Of a stretch of 64,000 bases of DNA, positions 58,830 through 64,000 are shown one piece after another. The stretch spans positions 62,001-126,000 of the forward strand of contig NZ_JADPKT010000070.1 in the NCBI RefSeq assembly GCF_023074075.1. Direction: 5' to 3'. A program made the position numbers and the translations under genes. The notes beneath the pieces were generated by a model. The model saw only the letters and a list, made by a program, of their open reading frames with translations. It searched no databases and was not told the origin of the DNA. Each line of letters begins with the position of its first letter. The stretch's first letter is position 1. Origin of the DNA: Bradyrhizobium sp. 138. GTDB lineage: Bacteria; Pseudomonadota; Alphaproteobacteria; Rhizobiales; Xanthobacteraceae.

Positions 58830-59733
58830 GGCCATCATCCTCGCGGTGCTCGCCGCCTCGACGCCGCTGCTGATCGCCGCGACCGGCGAGCTCGTGACCG
58901 AGCGCTCCGGCGTGCTCAACCTCGGCGTCGAGGGCATGATGATCGTTGGCGCGGCCTGCGGCTTTGCCGGCGCCTGGCTCACCGGATCGATCCTCATTGG
59001 CGCGCTGTTCGGCATCGTCGCGGGAACGATGATGTCGCTGATCTTCGCATTGATGGCGCTCGGGCTCGCCGTCAACCAGGTGGCGACCGGTCTCGCATTG
59101 ACCATCCTCGGCGTCGGGCTGTCCGGACTGATCGGCGCCGGCTTCGTTGGCGAGCGCATCACGCCGGCAGTTCATCTCTTCATTCCGGGCCTCACCGATA
59201 TCCCGCTGGTCGGCCGCGTGCTGTTCGGCGAGGACGGCTTCGTCTATGTCTCCATTGCTCTCGTGGTCGGTGTCTGGTGGTTCCTGTACCGCACGCGGGC
59301 GGGATTGGTCCTGCGCGCCTGCGGCGACAATCACGTTTCCGCGCATGCGCTCGGCTATCCCGTGCTGCGCATCCGCACCTTCGCCGTGATGTTCGGCGGC
59401 GCCTGCGCCGGCCTCGCCGGCGCTTATCTGCCGCTGGCCTATACGCCGTTCTTCATCCCCGGCATGACCGCGGGCCGCGGCTGGATCGCGCTGGCGCTGG
59501 TGGTGTTCTCGTCCTGGCGGCCGGGCCGGCTCGTGGTCGGCGCCTATCTGTTCGGCGCGGTAACGATCCTGCAATTGCACGCCCAAGGCTGGGGCGTCGG
59601 CATCCCCTCGCAGTTCATGTCGGCGCTGCCGTATCTGGCGACCGTCATCGTTCTCGTTCTACTCTCCCGCGCGCGCAGCGGCGGCTCGACCGCGCCGGCC
59701 GCGCTCGGCACCGTGTTCGTGCCTGACCGATGA
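58816..59733 (+). CDS. BMP-type nucleoside ABC transporter permease (YufQ-like)
   Basis: 305 aa from GTG 58816, overlapping the previous stop by 14 bases. GVLNLGVEGMMIVGAACGF is the family signature near the N terminus, with LRACGDNHVSAHALGYPVLRI and GMTAGRGWIALALVVFSSW later. Second permease of the operon. Confidence 0.88.
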   Translation: MELVEAIILAVLAASTPLLIAATGELVTERSGVLNLGVEGMMIVGAACGFAGAWLTGSILIGALFGIVAGTMMSLIFALMALGLAVNQVATGLALTILGVGLSGLIGAGFVGERITPAVHLFIPGLTDIPLVGRVLFGEDGFVYVSIALVVGVWWFLYRTRAGLVLRACGDNHVSAHALGYPVLRIRTFAVMFGGACAGLAGAYLPLAYTPFFIPGMTAGRGWIALALVVFSSWRPGRLVVGAYLFGAVTILQLHAQGWGVGIPSQFMSALPYLATVIVLVLLSRARSGGSTAPAALGTVFVPDR

Positions 59734-59810
59734 GTTTCATTTCTGCGACGCGCGCGATGGGGCGCGCGCGTTGCAGATCGTGGCTTTCCCCTGATGTATG
59801 GAGATCGATG

Positions 59811-60887
59811 ATGAGGAAATCATTTCTCGCGCTGGCGACCGGGCTCTTGCTTGCCGGGACCCTCAGTGCAGCTTCCGCCGCCGACAAGTTGAAGGTCGGT
59901 TTCATCTATCTGGGTCCGATCGGCGACCTCGGCTGGACCTATCAGCACGATCTCGGCCGCCAGGCGCTGGTGAAGGAGTTGGGCGACAAGATCGAGACCA
60001 CCTATCTCGAGAACGTGCCTGAAGGCCCCGACGCCGAACGTTCCATCGAGCAGCTCGTCCGCGCCGGCAACAAGCTGATCTTCACGACCTCGTTCGGCTA
60101 TATGGACCCGACGCTCAAGGTCGCCAAGAAATATCCGAACGTGCATTTCGAGCACGCCACCGGCTACAAGCGCAATCCGAACATGTCGACCTATTCGGCG
60201 AAATGGTATCAGGGTCGCTACATTCAAGGCCTGATTGCGGCCAAGATGTCGAAGTCGGGCGTGCTCGGCTATATCGGCTCATTCCCGATTCCGGAGGTCG
60301 TCTCCGGCATCAACGCGACGATGCTGGCGGCGCAGAGCATCAACCCGAACATCAAGGTCAAGATCATCTGGGCCAACACCTGGTTCGACCCGGGCAAGGA
60401 GGCCGACGCCGCCAAGGCGCTGATCGACCAGGGCGCCGACGTCATCATGCAGCACACGGATTCTCCGGCAGCGATGCAGATCGCCAGCGAACGCGGCAAG
60501 CTCGCCTTCGGCCAGGATTCCGAGATGATCAAGTTCGGGCCGAAGACCCAGCTCACCTCGATCCTGGACACCTGGGGCCCCTACTACATCGAGCGCGTCA
60601 AGGCCGAGCTCGCCGGAACCTGGAAGTCCGAGGACAGCTGGGGCGGCCTCGACAGCCACATGTTTGCGATGGCGCCCTATACCAACATGCCTGACGAGGT
60701 GAAGAAAATGGCGGAGGATGCCCAGGCTGCGATCACCGCGGGCAAGCTGCATCCGTTCAAGTGCCCGATCGTTGGGCAGGACGGCAAGCCGGTGGAGTGC
60801 AAGGGCGGCGATCACCTCGACGACGGCCAGATTCTCGGCATGAATTTCTACGTCAAGGGCATCGACGACAAGCTGCCGGGCAAGTAG
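59811..60887 (+). CDS. BMP family nucleoside-binding protein
   Basis: 358 aa from ATG 59811, 7 bases after GGAG; ATG 59808 is the alternative. Signal peptide (FLALATGLLLAGTLSAASAAD), then KVGFIYLGPIGDLGWTYQHD, the BMP/PnrA signature, with GYIGSFPIPEVVSGINA further in. Captures nucleosides or bases in the periplasm. Last gene of the operon, separated from the permeases by 77 bases, as often seen when binding proteins have their own strong start. Confidence 0.88.
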   Translation: MRKSFLALATGLLLAGTLSAASAADKLKVGFIYLGPIGDLGWTYQHDLGRQALVKELGDKIETTYLENVPEGPDAERSIEQLVRAGNKLIFTTSFGYMDPTLKVAKKYPNVHFEHATGYKRNPNMSTYSAKWYQGRYIQGLIAAKMSKSGVLGYIGSFPIPEVVSGINATMLAAQSINPNIKVKIIWANTWFDPGKEADAAKALIDQGADVIMQHTDSPAAMQIASERGKLAFGQDSEMIKFGPKTQLTSILDTWGPYYIERVKAELAGTWKSEDSWGGLDSHMFAMAPYTNMPDEVKKMAEDAQAAITAGKLHPFKCPIVGQDGKPVECKGGDHLDDGQILGMNFYVKGIDDKLPGK

Positions 60888-60981
60888 CACGCTTCTTGCT
60901 TTACCCAGATCACCTGCTCCTCCCGGAGGAGGTTCGGAGGGGGTGGCCAGAAGCACCCGGCACTTGTGGTCGCCCCCTCTT

Positions 60982-62331
60982 TCATCCCATCTGCATGATC
61001 CGCGCAGCAGAGCTGTGGCGGCGGATGAGATCTGCTACGTCCAGTCCCGGGATCGCGCCATCGATCACGGCCCACCTTCCCGCGACCATTACGCGATCGG
61101 CCCGATGCGCCCCGCACAGAACCAGCGCGGCCAGGGGATCGCCATGGCCGGAGAAGCGCAACTCATCGAGCTTGAACAGTGCGAGATCGGCGGCCTTGCC
61201 GACGGCGATCTCGCCGAGTTCCGGCCGGCCGACGCAGGCTGCCGAACCCTTGGTGGCCCAGCGCAGCGCATCCTTGTGGCTGACCTTGGTCACGCCGTAG
61301 CGCGCTCGTTGCAGCAGGAAGGCGGCCCGGACCTCCTGCATCAGGTTTGAGCCGTCATTCGAGGCCGAGCCGTCGACACCAATCCCGATCCCGACGCCGG
61401 CCTCCTCCATCTCGCACACGGGGCAGCAGCCTGACGCCAGCAGCTGGTTGCTGCACGCGCAATGGCTGATGGTCGTCTTCGCCTTGCCGAGCCGTTTGAT
61501 CTCGTCCGCATTGAAAAAAATACCGTGGGCGAGCCACGTCCGCGCATTGAGCCAGCCGCATTGCTCGAGATAGTCGAGCGGGCGGCAGCCATACATCTGC
61601 TGGCAGAATCTATTCTCGTCCTCGGTCTCGGCGAGATGGGTGTGCAGCCGCACGTCGAGTTTTTCAGCGAGCTCGGCGGTGGCGCGCATCAGCGAGGTCG
61701 TCACCGAGAACGGCGAGCACGGCGCCAGCGCGATCTGCACCATCGCATCCGGACCGCGCTGGTGATGTTTCGCCACCACCCGCGCGCTGTCGGCGAGGAT
61801 CGTGTCCTCGTCCTGCACCACGCTGTCAGGCGGCAGGCCGCCGTCGCGCTGCGACAGGTTCATCGAGCCGCGCGTCAGCAACACGCGCATTCCGAGCCGC
61901 TTTGCGACGCCGACCTCGATATCGACGGCGTCCTCGAGCCCCGCGGGGAAGACATAGTGATGATCCGTCGTGGTGGTGCAGCCGGAGAGCAGCAGCTCGG
62001 ACATCGCCACGGTGACGCCGAGCTCCAGCGCGTCAGGCGTCAGGCGGGCCCACACCGGATAGAGCGCCTGGAGCCAGGGGAACAGCTCGCGATCCATCGC
62101 CGCCGGCAGCGCCCGCGTCAGCGTCTGGTAGAAGTGATGATGGGTGTTGATCAGGCCCGGCAACACCACGTGTTCGCCCGCATCGAACACCGCGGCGTCA
62201 GCGGTCGCAGGCGTGCCGCCGGCCGGCACGAGCTCGACGATCCGCCCCTCCTTCACCACGATGCCGCGCTCGGCCCCGTCGGCCAGGATGGCCAGGGGAT
62301 TCCTGACCCAGATCGGCGTTGCGTCGCTCAT
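60982..62331 (-). CDS. 8-oxoguanine deaminase-like amidohydrolase
   Basis: 449 aa from ATG 62331 with AGGCAGG upstream. NTHHHFYQT (63-71) supplies the metal-binding histidines, HTHLAET the next histidine and GVDGSASNDGSN the metal aspartate. Overall layout fits 8-oxoguanine deaminase and guanine deaminase relatives (also atrazine chlorohydrolase-type enzymes). In this cluster it would turn guanine-type purines into xanthine or urate. Converges on the BMP gene and is divergent from the xanthine dehydrogenase genes. Confidence 0.82.
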   Translation of the reverse strand: MSDATPIWVRNPLAILADGAERGIVVKEGRIVELVPAGGTPATADAAVFDAGEHVVLPGLINTHHHFYQTLTRALPAAMDRELFPWLQALYPVWARLTPDALELGVTVAMSELLLSGCTTTTDHHYVFPAGLEDAVDIEVGVAKRLGMRVLLTRGSMNLSQRDGGLPPDSVVQDEDTILADSARVVAKHHQRGPDAMVQIALAPCSPFSVTTSLMRATAELAEKLDVRLHTHLAETEDENRFCQQMYGCRPLDYLEQCGWLNARTWLAHGIFFNADEIKRLGKAKTTISHCACSNQLLASGCCPVCEMEEAGVGIGIGVDGSASNDGSNLMQEVRAAFLLQRARYGVTKVSHKDALRWATKGSAACVGRPELGEIAVGKAADLALFKLDELRFSGHGDPLAALVLCGAHRADRVMVAGRWAVIDGAIPGLDVADLIRRHSSAARIMQMG

Positions 62332-62481
62332 GATCCTGCCTCTTCTCGCATCCGCTGCTGACCGGCCTGCAAGACGAAAGCCAGCCCGATCGCGTTCCTG
62401 CTGCGACTTGTTTGTTGCGACTTGGCTCCGGTCTTGCAAGACTCATCTGCACGATTCACCCGCGGAAGCGTTGGCGCAGCC

Positions 62482-63306
62482 ATGGATTTGAATACCATCA
62501 CAGCGGTCGCCCATCCGCAAACGCGCACGCAGCTGCCGGTCTGGACGGCGGGCGATGCCTGGCTCGCCGGCGGCACCTGGTTGTTCTCGGAGCCGCAAAC
62601 GCATCTGAGGCGGCTGATCGATCTCACCGATTTGAGATGGCCGGCGCTGACGATCACGGAAGGCCATCTCAGCATCGCCGCCACCTGCACCATCGCGGAG
62701 CTCGATGGACTCGCCGGCCCGCCTGACTGGCTCGCCGTGCCGCTGATCAACCAGTGCTGCCGCGCGTTCCTTGCTTCATTCAAGATCTGGAAGACGGCAA
62801 CGATCGGCGGCAATCTCTGCATGTCGCTGCCGGCGGGACCGATGATCTCGCTCACCTCCGCGCTCGACGGCGTCTGCACCATCTGGAAGGCCGGCGGCGG
62901 CGAGCAGACGATTCCCGTCGTCGACTTCGTCACCGGCAACCAGCGCAATCGCCTGACGTCGGGCGACCTGCTTCGCCAGATCGACATTCCAATTGCCGCG
63001 TTGAAGCGCCGCACCGCCTTTCGCCAGATCTCGCTGGCGCCGGTCGGCCGCTCGGCAGCTCTTCTGATCGGCAGCCTCGATCCAGATGGCACGCTGACGC
63101 TCACTGTCACCGCATCGACGGTGCGGCCGATCCAGCTACTCTTTCGCAAAACCCCGGACGCGAGCGCGCTCCGCGACGCGATCGCCCAGCAGATTACGGA
63201 CGATCTGTACCACACCGACATCCACGGCCAGCCGCTCTGGCGCCAGCACATGACGCTGCGGCTCGCCGAGGAGATTCGTCGCGAGCTCTTGGGAGCAACG
63301 CCGTGA
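62482..63306 (+). CDS. Xanthine dehydrogenase FAD-binding subunit-like protein
   Basis: 274 aa from ATG 62482. AWLAGGTWLFSEPQ and TATIGGNLCMSLPAGPM are the FAD-binding motifs of the CoxM/XdhB-type medium subunit. Electrons from the molybdenum site would pass through this flavin. Its stop overlaps the next gene's GTG by 4 bases, so the subunits are translated together. Confidence 0.85.
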   Translation: MDLNTITAVAHPQTRTQLPVWTAGDAWLAGGTWLFSEPQTHLRRLIDLTDLRWPALTITEGHLSIAATCTIAELDGLAGPPDWLAVPLINQCCRAFLASFKIWKTATIGGNLCMSLPAGPMISLTSALDGVCTIWKAGGGEQTIPVVDFVTGNQRNRLTSGDLLRQIDIPIAALKRRTAFRQISLAPVGRSAALLIGSLDPDGTLTLTVTASTVRPIQLLFRKTPDASALRDAIAQQITDDLYHTDIHGQPLWRQHMTLRLAEEIRRELLGATP

Positions 63307-64000
63307 GTTTCGAGATCAACGGCAAGGCGTTTTCGCAAGCGCCACGCGCCGGCCAATGCCTGCGCACGTTCTTGCGCGAGCTCGGCCATTTCGGCGTGAA
63401 AAAGGGCTGCGATGCCGGTGACTGCGGCGCCTGTACCGTGCTGCTCGACGGCGAACCGGTGCACAGCTGCCTGATCCCGGCGTTCCGGGCCGAGGGACGC
63501 ACCGTGACCACGATCGAAGGCCTTGCCGGAGCGAGCGACGCGCATCCGATGCAGCAGGCCTTCCTCGAGGCGCAAGCCTTTCAATGTGGTTTCTGCACCG
63601 CCGGCATGATCGTGACTTGCGCCTCGCTGAATCAGGCCCAGCGCACCGATCTCGGCGCGGCGCTGAAGGGCAATATCTGCCGATGCACCGGCTATCGCTC
63701 GATCGAGGATGCATTGCTCGGCAAGACCAATGTCGAGGCGAGCGTCGAGGCCGGGGCCGCATTCGGCCGCAGCCTGCCGGCGCCCGCGGGTCCCGACATC
63801 GTGCGGGGCATGGCCCGCTACACCTTCGACACCGCCATCGACGGCCTGCTCCATGTCAAGCTGGTGCGCTCGCCTCATGCTCACGCCCGGATCGTCGCGA
63901 TCGACAAGGCGGACGCGCTGAACGTTCCCGGCGTGCACGCCGTGCTGACGCATGAGGACGCGCCGTCTGTCCTGATGTCGACTGCGCGGCACGAGATGGA
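63303..64000 (+). CDS. Xanthine dehydrogenase: fused 2Fe-2S and molybdenum subunit, 5' part
   Basis: Starts at GTG 63303 and runs off the right edge (232 codons visible). Two [2Fe-2S] clusters: Cys36, 41, 44, 56 (CDAGDCGACTVLL...C) and Cys95, 98, 126, 128 (CGFCTAGM...CRCTGY). After ~residue 165 the Mo-subunit begins (RGMARYTFDTAIDGLLHVKLVRSPHAHARI). Iron-sulfur and molybdopterin domains fused in one chain, with FAD on a separate subunit, is an uncommon arrangement; most bacterial relatives split them differently. It should oxidise hypoxanthine and xanthine to urate. Confidence 0.83.
   Translation, partial: MSFEINGKAFSQAPRAGQCLRTFLRELGHFGVKKGCDAGDCGACTVLLDGEPVHSCLIPAFRAEGRTVTTIEGLAGASDAHPMQQAFLEAQAFQCGFCTAGMIVTCASLNQAQRTDLGAALKGNICRCTGYRSIEDALLGKTNVEASVEAGAAFGRSLPAPAGPDIVRGMARYTFDTAIDGLLHVKLVRSPHAHARIVAIDKADALNVPGVHAVLTHEDAPSVLMSTARHEM

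Overview
The window is high-GC alphaproteobacterial DNA, most likely chromosome of Bradyrhizobium or a close relative. That call rests on the mix of gene families (TauT-type and BMP-type ABC transporters, GcrA-like, FecR/CHASE2, phasin, CoxD/CoxE-like pair), on many very short lineage-specific ORFs with good ribosome sites, and on two families of dispersed palindromic repeats that I associate with this genus from memory. I saw no rRNA, tRNA, transposase or CRISPR array.

1-12.2 kb: a catabolic and uptake island. It encodes an opine-dehydrogenase tail, a 3-hydroxyacyl-CoA dehydrogenase, a NicX-like ring-cleaving dioxygenase, a complete TauT/SsuABC-like ABC transporter, an IlvD/Edd dehydratase, a 3-hydroxyisobutyrate-dehydrogenase-like enzyme, a two-component flavin monooxygenase with its reductase, and a CaiB/BaiF CoA-transferase. 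The set suggests uptake and degradation of a small, possibly N-heterocyclic or aromatic, compound; the substrate is not readable from sequence.

12.2-28.4 kb: an accessory region of short genes, repeats and phage-like remnants. It holds an orphan Cas2-fold (SinR-like) gene behind a leader with several hairpins, two related proteins with a HEPN-type R-N-x3-H motif, an ATP-dependent DNA ligase operon, an SRAP (YedK/HMCES) protein, a FAD monooxygenase, a lone receiver protein, three full copies and one partial copy of a nested-hairpin repeat, four copies of a GTAGGATGGG palindrome, and several proteins of 27-70 aa, some read here because they are very short.

28.4-48.2 kb: mostly chromosomal housekeeping and signalling. 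There is an NRAMP-related transporter, arginase, a CHASE2-PAS-GGDEF-EAL protein with a FecR partner and a divergent TpsB (FhaC/ShlB) translocator, a small cytochrome c, a phasin, a GcrA-like gene divergent from a CI/LexA-type repressor whose candidate operators lie in promoter spacers, a quinone oxidoreductase, and a MoxR/VWA (CoxD/CoxE-like) pair.

48.2-64 kb: a purine salvage and catabolism cluster. A TetR regulator, adenine deaminase and AzgA-type permease form one operon; nearby are a nucleobase deaminase, a Tsx-like outer-membrane protein, a BMP-type nucleoside ABC transporter (ATPase, two permeases, binding protein), an 8-oxoguanine-deaminase-like enzyme, and a xanthine dehydrogenase whose last gene runs off the right edge. 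Together these would import purines and convert adenine to hypoxanthine, guanine to xanthine, and xanthine to urate.
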